Below the pieces are notes generated by a model. It worked only from the letters and a program-made list of their open reading frames with translations. It ran no database searches and was not told the DNA's origin. The translations under genes and the position numbers were made by a program. Shown here piece by piece: positions 33,098 to 42,873 of a DNA stretch of 64,000 nt. The stretch comes from Roseomonas sp. OT10. GTDB lineage: Bacteria; Pseudomonadota; Alphaproteobacteria; Acetobacterales; Acetobacteraceae. Each line of letters begins with the position of its first letter. Within the stretch, counting starts at the first letter, position 1. The stretch is taken from NCBI RefSeq assembly GCF_020991085.1, contig NZ_CP087719.1:1694001-1758000 (forward strand), given 5' to 3'.

Positions 33098-35323
33098 TCA
33101 GAGCAGGACGTCAGAGGCGGTGAGGGTGTGCAGGCCCTGCAGCCGGATTTCCAGATCGGCGATGCCGTCGCCATTGACGTCGCCCCGCAGGGTGGTGACC
33201 CCTGCGCCCTGGCTGGCTACGAGCCTGCCCAGGCCGAGGGAGGTGGACAGGATGAAGGCTTGGTCGCCGGCCAACTGCGTGTTCGCGTCGATGTCGCGCA
33301 GGTCGATGCGGTCGCCGGCGGCGAAGTCGAGGATCGTGTCCGCCTTGCCGCGGGGTGTGTCGGCGGTGCTGGTGAAGACGAAGCGGTCGCTGCCGGCGCC
33401 GCCGGAGAGCAGGTCGGTCCCGGTCCCGCCGGTCAGCACGTCGTTGCCGGCCTCGCCCGAGAGGGTGTCGTTCCCGGCGCCGCCCACGAGCGTGTCGTTG
33501 CCCCCGGCTCCCTCGATCCGGTTGGCCGCGGCATTGCCGGTGATGCTGTCGGCGCCGCTGCCGCCATAGCCGCTGATGGCGGCGGAACCCGTCAGGACCA
33601 GCACCTCCACCTGTGCGGGCAGGGCGAAGGTCACCGAGGATTGCACCGTGTCCCGGCCGCCCCCGGCATCCTCATGCACATAGTCGCCCGCATGGTCGAC
33701 GCGGTAGAGGTCGTCGCCGGCCCCGCCCGCCATCACGTCCGCGCCCGTGCCGCCGTCGAGCGTGTCCTTGCCGGCCCCGCCTTGCAGCGTGTCGCTCCCG
33801 GCGCCGCCGGAGAGGCTGTTGTCCCGCTCCGAGCCTAGAAGGATATTGGCCAGGCCGTTCCCGGTGCCGTCCGTGCGGCCGCTGCCCGTCAGCACGAGGT
33901 TCTCGACCTGCGCCGGCAGGGTGTAGGTGACGGAGCTGACGGCGGTGTCGTTGCCTTCCCCGGCCAGCTCGACGACCACGTCGCCCGGGGCGTCGATGAC
34001 GAAGACGTCGTCCCCCGCGCCGCCGCGCAGCGTATCGGCCCCCGTGCCGCCATCGAGCAGGTCGTCGCCGGCGCCCCCCTGGATCAGGTCGTTGCCGGCG
34101 CCCCCGTCGAGCGCATCCGCGCCCCCACCGCCCAGCAGCGTATCGGTGCCGTCCCCGCCGGTCACGGAATCCTGCCCGTCGCCGCCGAGCAGGGAGTCGT
34201 CGCCCGGGCCGCCGTCGATCCGGTCGTCGCCGTCCCCGCCATCGAGCGTATCGTTGCCCCCGGCGCCGAAGAGGGTGTCATGGCCCGCCATGGCGGCGAT
34301 GTCGTCCGCGCGGCCGCCGCCCGTCAGGAGGTTGTCCCCCGCAGTGCCGAGTTGCAGCACGCGGGAGGGATCCGGCTGGGCAAGCTCCGGTCCGGTCTGG
34401 GCATAGCCGATCGACCAGGCATCCCCCTCGGTCACGCCGGTGAACCACAGGCGGATCAGCCCGTCCTCCACCACCGCCTCGGGGGCGATGACCATGCCGC
34501 TGGCGAAGCCGCTGCCGATGGACGTCAGGATGGGGGCCGCGCTCACCTCCCAGGTGCCGGAGAGTGGGTCATCGGACACCGCCATGCCGATCGACCGCTC
34601 CTCCGCGTGGAGCCCGGTGAAGAACAGGGTGTAGCGCCCGTCCGGGCCGAGCACGATCGACGGCTCGGCGACGCCGTCCGACATCCAGCCTGCCCCGGAC
34701 GCCGCCAGGATCGGTGCCGGATGCTTGGTCCAGGTCAGGCCGTCCGGCGAGGTCGCCGCCAGCAGGAATACGCCGCCATGGCCCCCGGTGGCGGAGGTGT
34801 CGGAATACTGGTGGCCCGCATAGATCATCAGGTAGCCGCTGCCATAGGGCAGGATGCTGGGGCTGAAGATGGCGTCGTTGTCGTACCAGCCCGGTGTCGG
34901 GCTGAGCAGCGGCGTGTCCGAGACGGGCGTGAAGTGGACGCCGTCCGTGGAGCGCGCGGCGTAGAGCTGCGCGGGGAATTGCGGCCGCGGGTAACCGTCA
35001 TCCGGGTAGGCGGAATAGAGCAGGATGATCCCGTCATCCGTCCGGAAGACCCCGGCGGTCTCGACATTCGCATGGTCGCCGCTGGTGGACCTGGCGGCCA
35101 TGGAAGGCGTCGCCGCCCCGCCGACGACGGTCCAGGTCAGGCCGTCCGGGGAGATGGCCTGCAGGATGGCGGGGCGCAGGGTCTCGGGGTCGACGCCCGT
35201 ATAGTACAGGCGCCAGATCTCCCCGTCGCGCAGGATGGTCGGATCGGCGGCGAAGGACCCCGCCCCCAGGACGGGCTGGTCCAGCGCGACCCAGCCGGAT
35301 GCCACTGACAGCGTGCTGGCCAT
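33098..35323 (-). CDS. Secreted RTX protein with glycosidase-like beta-propeller
   Basis: A 741-residue protein. Residues about 15-315 look like a five-bladed propeller of the GH43/GH32/GH130 type: ADPTILRDGEIWRLYYTGVD, NDAIFSPSILPYGSGYLMIY, and AEPSIVLGPDGRYTLFFTGL recur as blade motifs. Residues about 330-660 hold many calcium-binding GGxGxDxLx nonapeptides in clusters (GGNDTLDGGDGDD, GGAGDDLLDGGTGAD) separated by ASVTYTLPAQVENLVLTGSG-like linkers. The end, DRIDLRDIDAN...DVNGDGIADLEIRL and a terminal LTASDVLL, is typical of type I-secreted RTX proteins. It has no N-terminal signal peptide, in agreement. No type I exporter genes are in this window. Confidence 0.88.
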   Translation of the reverse strand: MASTLSVASGWVALDQPVLGAGSFAADPTILRDGEIWRLYYTGVDPETLRPAILQAISPDGLTWTVVGGAATPSMAARSTSGDHANVETAGVFRTDDGIILLYSAYPDDGYPRPQFPAQLYAARSTDGVHFTPVSDTPLLSPTPGWYDNDAIFSPSILPYGSGYLMIYAGHQYSDTSATGGHGGVFLLAATSPDGLTWTKHPAPILAASGAGWMSDGVAEPSIVLGPDGRYTLFFTGLHAEERSIGMAVSDDPLSGTWEVSAAPILTSIGSGFASGMVIAPEAVVEDGLIRLWFTGVTEGDAWSIGYAQTGPELAQPDPSRVLQLGTAGDNLLTGGGRADDIAAMAGHDTLFGAGGNDTLDGGDGDDRIDGGPGDDSLLGGDGQDSVTGGDGTDTLLGGGGADALDGGAGNDLIQGGAGDDLLDGGTGADTLRGGAGDDVFVIDAPGDVVVELAGEGNDTAVSSVTYTLPAQVENLVLTGSGRTDGTGNGLANILLGSERDNSLSGGAGSDTLQGGAGKDTLDGGTGADVMAGGAGDDLYRVDHAGDYVHEDAGGGRDTVQSSVTFALPAQVEVLVLTGSAAISGYGGSGADSITGNAAANRIEGAGGNDTLVGGAGNDTLSGEAGNDVLTGGTGTDLLSGGAGSDRFVFTSTADTPRGKADTILDFAAGDRIDLRDIDANTQLAGDQAFILSTSLGLGRLVASQGAGVTTLRGDVNGDGIADLEIRLQGLHTLTASDVLL

Positions 35324-35352
35324 GTCCCTCTGTCCTGCCACCCGCAATCCGG

Positions 35353-35372
35353 TACGATATCGTAATGTTACG
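35353..35372. promoter_or_regulatory. Overlapping palindromes upstream of the RTX gene
   Basis: TACGATATCGTA (35353-35364) and CGTAATGTTACG (35361-35372) are both perfect palindromes sharing four bases. They lie 30-50 bp before the RTX start codon, in an A/T-rich patch of a GC-rich genome. This is the layout of an operator for a dimeric or tetrameric regulator; the regulator is unknown. Confidence 0.4.
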
Positions 35373-35426
35373 AAGGCTGCGGGCGACCCCGCCTGGTGGC
35401 AGGGTCAGGTTCTCGTCTGAGGGATT

Positions 35427-35451
35427 ATTATACGGCCCATAAAACTTATGG
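35427..35451 (-). promoter_or_regulatory. Candidate RTX promoter with palindrome
   Basis: On the minus strand TATAAT (35432-35427) is a perfect -10 box. Just upstream of it is CCATAA AAC TTATGG (35437-35451), a perfect 6-bp palindrome in the -10/-35 spacer. GGTTGC and GCAACC (35450-35455 and 35472-35477) flank the -35 region. No good -35 is visible, which suggests activator dependence. Confidence 0.4.
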
Positions 35452-35536
35452 TTGCATGAATTGTATCACACGCAACCGAAAAGCTCGCGGGTGCTTGGGT
35501 TCGGCGCGCGAGCCAGCAGATCGGCGGAGGGTAGGG

Positions 35537-35564
35537 CGGCCCCGGGCGGAGCCGCCCGGGGCCG
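35537..35564 (-). terminator. Strong GC hairpin after the fumC-RHH operon
   Basis: CGGCCCCGGGCGG and CCGCCCGGGGCCG form a perfect 13-bp inverted repeat with a two-base centre, 31 bp downstream of the ribbon-helix-helix stop. No T-run follows, so it may be an RNA-stabilising or factor-aided terminator rather than a classical intrinsic one. Confidence 0.45.
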
Positions 35565-35594
35565 TCATCGCCTGTCGGGCGGACAGGCCGCGCG

Positions 35595-35852
35595 TCAGGC
35601 GGCCTGGGCGTCCCGTCCCACGGCCTCGGTCAGCGCGAGCACCCGCAGCGCCGAGGCAAGGGGGCGCGTGTCGTCCAACCGATCCGCATCCACGGCCGCC
35701 ACCAGGCGTGAGAGGCCCTGGCCGCGTTGCCGTGCCACCCCTTCCAGCGCCGCCCAGAACTCCGGCTCCAGCGCCACGGAGGTCCGATGGCCCGCCAGGG
35801 TGAAGGAGCGCTTGGCCAGGTGCCCAATCCGCGCCCTCATGATGTCCGACAT
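35595..35852 (-). CDS. Ribbon-helix-helix (RHH_4) protein
   Basis: An 85-residue protein whose centre, KRSFTLAGHRTSVALEPEFW, matches the alphaproteobacterial RHH_4 family: a beta strand that contacts DNA followed by two helices (AALEGVARQRGQGLSRLVAA). RHH_4 genes are often found behind fumC in this class, and here it starts 15 bp after the fumC stop. It is a likely DNA-binding regulator, target unknown. Confidence 0.85.
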   Translation of the reverse strand: MSDIMRARIGHLAKRSFTLAGHRTSVALEPEFWAALEGVARQRGQGLSRLVAAVDADRLDDTRPLASALRVLALTEAVGRDAQAA

Positions 35853-35867
35853 GTCTCGTGCCTCCTT

Positions 35868-37298
35868 TCAGCCGCCCGCCAGCGTGGCGCCGGGGTGGAT
35901 CATCTCCTCGGGCCGGACCCAGCGATCGAAATCCCCGGGCGTCACGTAGCCCAGCTTCTCGGCCGCATCCCGCAGCGGCAGGCTCTCCTTCAGCGCCAGC
36001 TTCCCGATCGCGACGGCCTTGTCGTAGCCGATATGCGGGTTCAGCGCCGTCACCAGCATCAGCGAGTTGGCGAGGTTGGTGGCGATCCGGTCCAGGTTCG
36101 GCTCCAGCTTGTCCACCATGTTGGCGGCGAAGCTGCGCGACGCGTCGCCCAGGAGCTGGGCCGATTGCAGCACGGCCTGGATGATGACGGGCTTGAAGAC
36201 GTTCAGCTCCAGGTGGCCCTGGGCGCCCGCCACGGTGACGGTGGTGGTGTTCCCCATCACCTGGGCGCAGACCATGGTCAGCGCCTCGCTCTGGGTCGGG
36301 TTGGTCTTGCCCGGCATGATGGAGGAGGACAGCCCGTCCGCCGGGATCACCAGCTCCGCGAAGCCGGAGCGCGGGCCGGAGCCGAGCAGGCGCACGTCAT
36401 TGGCGATCTTGTTCAGCGAGACGGCGAGGACGTTCATCGCCCCCTGCAGCTCCACGAAGGCGTCGTGCGCGCCCATGCCCTCGAAGGGGTTGAGGTTCGC
36501 GACGAAGGGCAGGCCGGTCAGCGCCGCCATCCGCTCCGCGAAGGCGGCGGCGAAGTCCTTGTGGGTGTTCAGCCCCGTGCCGGCGGCGGTGCCGCCCTGG
36601 GGCAGCGCCATCAGGCGGGGCAGGGCGTCCCGCAGGCGGGCGATGCCCAGTTCCACCATCCGCGCCCAAGCGGCGAACTCCTGGCCCAGCGTGACCGGGA
36701 CGGCGTCCATCAGGTGGGTGCGGCCGACCTTCACCACATCCGCCCACTGCCGCGCCCGGGCGTCGAGCGAGGCGTGCAGCGCCTCCAGCGCGGGGATCAG
36801 GTGGTGCGTCACCGCCTCGGCGGCGGCGACGTGCATCACCGTGGGGAAGCTGTCGTTGGAGGACTGGCCGCGGTTGACGTGGTCGTTGGGGTGGACGGGC
36901 TTGCGGCTGCCCGGCGGCTGGCCGAGCGATTCGTTGGCGAGGTTCGAGATGACCTCGTTGGCATTCATGTTCGTCTGGGTGCCGCTGCCGGTCTGCCAGA
37001 CGGGCAGGGGGAAATCGGCGTCGCGCCCGTTCGCCGCGATCTGGCGGGCGGCGGCGATGATCGGATCGGCGATCTCCGCCGGCAGCTCGCCCAGGGCCTT
37101 GTTGGCCTCCGCCGCTGCCTGCTTCTGCAGGCCGACCGCACGGATCAGGATCGGCGGGAAGCGTTCGACGCCGATGCGGAAGAGCTGCCGGGCCCGCTCC
37201 GTCTGCGGGCCCCAGTAGCGGTCGGCGGGGATGTCGATGGTGCCGAGGCTGTCCGTCTCGGTTCGCATCCCGCTGGGCGGGGTCACGGGGTCGTCCAT
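35868..37298 (-). CDS. fumC: Fumarate hydratase class II (iron-independent)
   Basis: A 476-residue enzyme that interconverts fumarate and malate in the TCA cycle without an iron-sulfur cluster. The signature SSSIMPGKTNPTQSE, the GSGTQTNMNANEV block and SSNDSFPTVMH are typical of FumC. It uses a GGAGG site six bases before the ATG. The palindrome at 37318-37338 lies just upstream, and the iron-sulfur fumarase fumA lies 1.1 kb further upstream, so the cell carries both fumarase types within 5 kb. Confidence 0.96.
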   Translation of the reverse strand: MDDPVTPPSGMRTETDSLGTIDIPADRYWGPQTERARQLFRIGVERFPPILIRAVGLQKQAAAEANKALGELPAEIADPIIAAARQIAANGRDADFPLPVWQTGSGTQTNMNANEVISNLANESLGQPPGSRKPVHPNDHVNRGQSSNDSFPTVMHVAAAEAVTHHLIPALEALHASLDARARQWADVVKVGRTHLMDAVPVTLGQEFAAWARMVELGIARLRDALPRLMALPQGGTAAGTGLNTHKDFAAAFAERMAALTGLPFVANLNPFEGMGAHDAFVELQGAMNVLAVSLNKIANDVRLLGSGPRSGFAELVIPADGLSSSIMPGKTNPTQSEALTMVCAQVMGNTTTVTVAGAQGHLELNVFKPVIIQAVLQSAQLLGDASRSFAANMVDKLEPNLDRIATNLANSLMLVTALNPHIGYDKAVAIGKLALKESLPLRDAAEKLGYVTPGDFDRWVRPEEMIHPGATLAGG

Positions 37299-37317
37299 GG
37301 GGAACCTCCATGGCTTT

Positions 37318-37344
37318 AGTTGAGAATTACTCTCAACTTGTCAA
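37318..37344 (-). promoter_or_regulatory. Fur/Irr-like palindrome inside the fumC promoter
   Basis: AGTTGAGA ATTAC TCTCAACT is an 8-bp perfect inverted repeat with a 5-bp centre. Its inner 15 bp, TGAGAATTACTCTCA, match the 7-1-7 Fur pattern TGATAATnATTATCA at most positions. On the minus strand TTGACA (37344-37339) abuts it as a -35 box, so a bound repressor would cover the core promoter. fumC is 20 bp further on. Fur, Irr or another iron-responsive repressor is inferred, not shown. Confidence 0.55.
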
Positions 37345-37372
37345 GCCAAATGGCGCGTCCCCCGACAACGTC

Positions 37373-37783
37373 TCAGGGCATGTCGGGGTCCGAGTAGGTG
37401 GCGACCTCGATCAGGTTGCCGTCCGGGTCGCGGCAGTAGACGGAGGTGATCGGCCCCAGCGCCCCGGCCTTTGGCACGGGACCCAGCTCCACCGCCACGC
37501 CGCAGGCGCGCAGGTGCTCGATCGTGTCCTCGGCGCTGACCGTGACGATGAAGCACAGGTCCTGGCTGCCAGGGGCCGCACCCGTGCCGGTGAACCATTC
37601 CTCCTGGCTCGATTCGACGGGGCGCAGGTTGAGCTTCTGCCCCCCGAAGCGGAGCGCGGTGCGGTTGTGCGGGCCGAAGCCCTCCCGCTCCATCCCCAGG
37701 ACGCGCTGGTACCAGGAGGCGGAGGTCTCCACATCCGCGCAGGTGATGACCAGGTGGTCGAGACGGTCGACGGAGAAGCGCAT
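37373..37783 (-). CDS. VOC (glyoxalase-like) family protein
   Basis: A 136-residue vicinal oxygen chelate protein with two beta-alpha-beta-beta-beta halves: VDRLDHLVITCADVETSASW with the first metal His, and GPITSVYCRDPDGNLIEVAT with the Glu near the end. Members are dioxygenases, isomerases or resistance proteins, and the substrate is not readable. ATG 37783 was chosen because it starts the fold directly. It begins one base after the RidA stop, so the two are one operon. Confidence 0.85.
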   Translation of the reverse strand: MRFSVDRLDHLVITCADVETSASWYQRVLGMEREGFGPHNRTALRFGGQKLNLRPVESSQEEWFTGTGAAPGSQDLCFIVTVSAEDTIEHLRACGVAVELGPVPKAGALGPITSVYCRDPDGNLIEVATYSDPDMP

Positions 37784-37784
37784 C

Positions 37785-38186
37785 TCAGGCCCTGCCTTGG
37801 GGTGTTTCGGGAAGCCGCGCCGTGACCTCGATCTCGATGCGCATCGCATCGGTCTGCAGCCCGGCATGGATCAGCGTGGCGGCGGGACGGGCGCGCCCCA
37901 GATGGCGGCGGACCACCGGCCAGCAGGGCTCCCAGTCCGCGCGGTCCGGCACGATGAAGCGAACGCGCACCACGTCGTCCAGCGTCGCGCCCGCCTCGGC
38001 CAGGGCGGCGGCGATGTTGGCGAAGCACTGCTCCGCCTGCTCCACCACGCCCGGCGCGATGGTCATGGCCGCGTAGTCATAGCCGGTGGTGCCGGAGACG
38101 AAGACGTCCCGTCCGTCCACCACGGCGCGGGAATAGCCGATCGCCTCCTCGAAGGCGGAGCCGGAGGAGATCAGGCGGCGGGTCAT
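37785..38186 (-). CDS. RidA-family protein
   Basis: A 133-residue Rid-fold protein. FVSGTTGYDYAAMTIAPGVV and VRVRFIVPDRADWEPCWPVV are typical, and IEIEVTARLP ends the fold. RidA proper deaminates reactive enamines and imines from PLP enzymes using a conserved Arg (R105 in Salmonella RidA). The position here is occupied by an Arg/Ala-containing segment, so this may be a Rid2-Rid7 subgroup without confirmed deaminase activity. First gene of a RidA-VOC pair. Confidence 0.85.
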   Translation of the reverse strand: MTRRLISSGSAFEEAIGYSRAVVDGRDVFVSGTTGYDYAAMTIAPGVVEQAEQCFANIAAALAEAGATLDDVVRVRFIVPDRADWEPCWPVVRRHLGRARPAATLIHAGLQTDAMRIEIEVTARLPETPQGRA

Positions 38187-38193
38187 GGCGCCC

Positions 38194-38361
38194 TCAGCGT
38201 CGCGGCGGCGGGTACTGCTGCGCGATCACCTGCTCCGCCGCCTCCCGCGTCGCGAAGGGGCCGTCGGTGATCTCGTCGGAATCGTCCAGCACGTACCAGC
38301 CGGGGCCGTTGAACCGCACCGCGCGGGGGCCGTGCGGTCCGGTCTCGCGCGGGTCGGTCAT
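38194..38361 (-). CDS. Small conserved-type protein, unknown function
   Basis: A 55-residue protein ending in WYVLDDSDEITDGPFATREA and a basic tail. Short proteins with a WYVxD...TDGPFxTREEAE pattern occur in many alphaproteobacteria without a known role. It lies between the RidA and fumA genes on the same strand, 7 bp before RidA. An upstream ATG at 38394 is also possible. Confidence 0.55.
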   Translation of the reverse strand: MTDPRETGPHGPRAVRFNGPGWYVLDDSDEITDGPFATREAAEQVIAQQYPPPRR

Positions 38362-38401
38362 GCCCGGGGACTCCGCCAGGTAGCGGGCCTCCACGCCGGG
38401 C

Positions 38402-40111
<1,710 letters not shown>

Positions 40112-40270
40112 GCGCGGCGTCTCCGGGGCGGGAGGTATGCGATCACCGCCGGCTGTAGCGCAGCCGGGCCGCCGTGTCGCGGGGGTGCCGTCTGCGCAGG
40201 CGCGGAACCTGCCCCCCGGTCGGCGGGGCAGGGTGAGGCGTGCCGGGGAAAGGCCGGGCCGGCCGCCCGG

Positions 40271-40795
40271 TCAGTCGGCGCGGCTGTTGCCGGGGCGGCG
40301 CCGGAAGGCGTCGAGGTTCACCACCTGGCCGGCGGCCGGTGGCTTCTGCTCCGCCTCCTCGGTCGGCGGCAGCAGCGGGGCGGTCGCGCCCTCGGGCTCC
40401 GGCTCCGCCTCGGGCGCCGGCGCGCCGAAGCGCAGGCCCAGCCGCACGGCGGGGTCGAGGAAGGCCACGATGGCTTCGAAAGGAATCACCAGCGTGGAGG
40501 GGGTGCCGCCGAAGGACAGCCCCACGGTGACGTGCTTCAGCGCCCGGTCCACCCGCAGGTCCCAGAACTGGTGCTGCAGGACAACCGTCATCTCCTGCGG
40601 GTAGCGGGCCTTCAGGTGGCCCGGCACGGTCACGCCCGGCATGTCGGTGCGGAAGGTCAGGTAGAAATGGTGCTCGCCCGGCAGGCCATGCGCCGCGGCA
40701 TGCTCGAGGGCACGCAGCGCCACCTCGCGCATCGCGTCCTCGGTCCAGCGGTCATAGGGCAGGAGGCTGTCCGCCAGCGGTGGCTCTTCACTCAT
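40271..40795 (-). CDS. sspB: SspB, ClpXP specificity-enhancing factor
   Basis: A 174-residue alphaproteobacterial SspB. Residues 12-125 form the substrate-binding domain (DAMREVALRALEHAAAHGLP, FYLTFRTDMPGVTVPGHLKA, EMTVVLQHQFWDLRV). A flexible Pro/Glu-rich linker leads to the short C-terminal motif VVNLDAFRRR, which binds ClpX. SspB delivers ssrA-tagged proteins to ClpXP. The tmRNA gene that makes the tag is its immediate neighbour on the same strand. Confidence 0.92.
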   Translation of the reverse strand: MSEEPPLADSLLPYDRWTEDAMREVALRALEHAAAHGLPGEHHFYLTFRTDMPGVTVPGHLKARYPQEMTVVLQHQFWDLRVDRALKHVTVGLSFGGTPSTLVIPFEAIVAFLDPAVRLGLRFGAPAPEAEPEPEGATAPLLPPTEEAEQKPPAAGQVVNLDAFRRRPGNSRAD

Positions 40796-40899
40796 GTCGC
40801 ATCGTTCCAGGCGGCCGTAGTGTAGGAACGATGACGCCGTCGCACCAGCGCCCCGCGCGGAAGGATTTCACGGGCCTGGGCTGGCACCTGGGGCCGGCA

Positions 40900-41229
40900 G
40901 GGGGAAGTGGGGGGATTCTGTTGCCCGGTTCCCCCCGGACCGCGCTTACCTATGGTTAGGCAGCGAGCGCCACAGCCTCGCGGCTGTTGTCGTTGGCACT
41001 TGTGATTTAGCCCGATAACGGCGGTACAATGCCGGGCAAAAGCTGCGTCTTTACCTCGCGCGTCGAGCCTGTTTCGCCCCCAGGTCTCCCTGTCGCCCCC
41101 CGTTCGAACCGCCGGACCGCTGACAAGGCGGGGCGGGTGGGGGAGGGATGGTGGAGGCGCCGGGCACTGCCCCCGGGTCCGCAACGCTTATTCCACGCAA
41201 CGTTTATCGCCATAGTCCCCGAGGGGACG
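40900..41229 (-). ncRNA. ssrA: Circularly permuted two-piece tmRNA
   Basis: Read on the minus strand. The acceptor piece comes first (about 41229-41149) and ends CGCCTCC-ACCA with CCA encoded at 41151-41149. A 67-base intervening segment follows. The coding piece starts GGGGGCGAAACAGG at 41081; its first seven bases pair with CGCCTCC, including a G3-U70 wobble, the alanine identity element. GACGCAGC after the start pairs with GTTGCGT of the acceptor piece (helix P2). GCCCG...CGGGC forms the first pseudoknot. The tag frame GCC AAC GAC AAC... runs 40997-40956 and reads ANDNSREAVALAA-stop, after which GGGGGG/CCCCCC pairs as a later pseudoknot. The T-loop reads GGCAGTG, not the usual TTCAAxT. Outer ends are approximate. 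Confidence 0.92.
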
Positions 41230-41287
41230 CCGTACAGATAGCATCGGCCGGCCGGCTTTTCCAGGGAGCCGCCGGTCGTCGCGCGGG

Positions 41288-41506
41288 CTATTCCGCGGGG
41301 ACCGGGGCCGCCGGCACGGCGGGGTTGTCCTTCTCCGCGCGGACCATCATCACGGTCCCCAGCACGCAGCCGAGCACGGTGCCCAGGGACGGGCTGTGCA
41401 GCCAGAAGGCGGCGAAGGTGGCGATGGCCAGCACGATGCAGCTGACGAGCGTGTTGTTGCCGATCGCCCGCCAGAGCGGGTCGAACAGCCGGGAAACGGC
41501 CCCCAT
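41288..41506 (-). CDS. Small membrane protein
   Basis: A 72-residue protein with two hydrophobic segments (NTLVSCIVLAIATFAAFWLH and GTVLGCVLGTVMMVRA). ATG 41506 has GGAGG eight bases upstream; longer starts give an Arg-rich extension unlike a signal. No family is recognised. It lies 59 bp before the tmRNA gene on the same strand. Confidence 0.65.
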   Translation of the reverse strand: MGAVSRLFDPLWRAIGNNTLVSCIVLAIATFAAFWLHSPSLGTVLGCVLGTVMMVRAEKDNPAVPAAPVPAE

Positions 41507-41662
41507 GGAGATCCTCCGGATCGGCGCCGCCTGAAACCGCCGGAATGGGGTGGGCGCCGCGCGCGCATTGAGCGCGACGATCCCCGCCGAAGGGCGTGAC
41601 AAAGCGGACAGGTCGCCGACCTGTCGCATTCTTCACGCCGGGCTCATGCACCCGCCACCGGC

Positions 41663-42868
41663 TCAGCCGGCCCGCGCCTCCCGCACCACCGCGTCGGGGC
41701 GCCGCCGCACCTCGGGGCGCAGCGCCGTGCCCAGGCCCGCGGCCTCGGGGGCGTGCACCATCCCGGCCCGCACAACCGGCAGGGTGGTGACCAGCTCCGG
41801 GTACCAGCTCGCCAGCGTGGCGCGCACCACCTCCTGGAAGATCGCGGTTGGCGCATGCAAGGCGAGGTGCAGCCCGGCCAGCAGCGCCACCGGCCCGGTA
41901 CAGTCGTGCGGGGCGAGGGGGCGGTTGTACGCCTCGGCCAGCGCCGCGATCTTGCGCGCCTCGGTCAGCCCGCCGCACCAGCCGAGGTCGAGCATCACGA
42001 TATCCAGCGCATCCGCCTCCAGCATGCGGCGGAAGGCGCCTTTCCCGCCCAGCGTCTCGCTGCCGCAGATCGGCACGCGCGTGCTCCGCCGCAGGTCGGC
42101 CAGCACCTTCGGATCGTCCATCTTGGCGAGCGGGTCCTCCGCCCAGGTGACGGCGTAGTCCTCCAGCGCGTGGCAGATGCGGGCGGCGGCGGTGGCGGAC
42201 CACATCGAATGCAGCTCCGCCATCACCTCGATCCGCTCGCCCACGGCGGCGCGGATCCTGCGGAACGGCTCCAGCCCCGCCTTGAGGTCGGTGAGCGAGA
42301 TGGCCTGCCCGCCGGTCGCGGCGGCGAAGGGGTCGAAGGGCCAGATCTTCATCGCCGCATAGCCTTCGGACAGCAGGCTCTCGGCCAGCGCCCCGGCGTC
42401 GCGGTTGAAGGCGACCTGGTCGTCATACGGCCCGATGGCCGCATCCGCCGCGCCGATCGCCCGCTGCACCCGGCCGCGGCTGTTGTAGTCGTAGCCGGCA
42501 CAGGTGTTGTAGGCGCGGATGGCATCGCGCGAGGCGCCGCCCAGCGCCTCGTGCACGGGGATGCCGTGGCGCTGGCCGGCGAGGTCCCAGAGCGCGATGT
42601 CCACCGCGCTCGCCGCCCGCACCTCGGCCGAGGCGGCGCCGAAGCCGACATAGGGGGTGAGGAGGTGGCGCGAGACCGCCTCGATCCGCCGCGAATCCCG
42701 GCCCAGCAGCCAGGGGAAGACGTGCTCGTGCAGCACCGCCTCGCTGGCCTCGGCGCCGCGGAAGGTCTCGCCCAGCCCGGTCAGCCCTTCGTCGGTGTCG
42801 ATCTCGACCCAGAGGAGGTTGGGGCGCTCGGTGATGCGGATGGTCCGCAGCGCGGTGATGCGGCTCAT
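41663..42868 (-). CDS. Mandelate racemase/muconate lactonizing enzyme family protein
   Basis: A 401-residue enolase-superfamily enzyme. The capping domain (residues 1-125) includes LRTIRITERPNLLWVEIDTD; the barrel carries Lys in GYAAMKIWPFDP, Asp/Glu ligands in VMAELHSMW, TWAEDPLAKMDD and ICGSETLGGK, and His in PLAPHDCTGPVAL. Such enzymes dehydrate or racemise sugar acids, and the exact substrate cannot be read. It lies 5 bp after a Bug-type receptor gene, so that receptor probably delivers its substrate. Confidence 0.85.
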   Translation of the reverse strand: MSRITALRTIRITERPNLLWVEIDTDEGLTGLGETFRGAEASEAVLHEHVFPWLLGRDSRRIEAVSRHLLTPYVGFGAASAEVRAASAVDIALWDLAGQRHGIPVHEALGGASRDAIRAYNTCAGYDYNSRGRVQRAIGAADAAIGPYDDQVAFNRDAGALAESLLSEGYAAMKIWPFDPFAAATGGQAISLTDLKAGLEPFRRIRAAVGERIEVMAELHSMWSATAAARICHALEDYAVTWAEDPLAKMDDPKVLADLRRSTRVPICGSETLGGKGAFRRMLEADALDIVMLDLGWCGGLTEARKIAALAEAYNRPLAPHDCTGPVALLAGLHLALHAPTAIFQEVVRATLASWYPELVTTLPVVRAGMVHAPEAAGLGTALRPEVRRRPDAVVREARAG

Positions 42869-42873
42869 CTCTC

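Noticed and set aside
33098-34330. Periodic repeats in the RTX region resembling a CRISPR array
   Set aside because: The periodicity comes from GGxGxDxLx nonapeptide codons; units vary and have no spacers.
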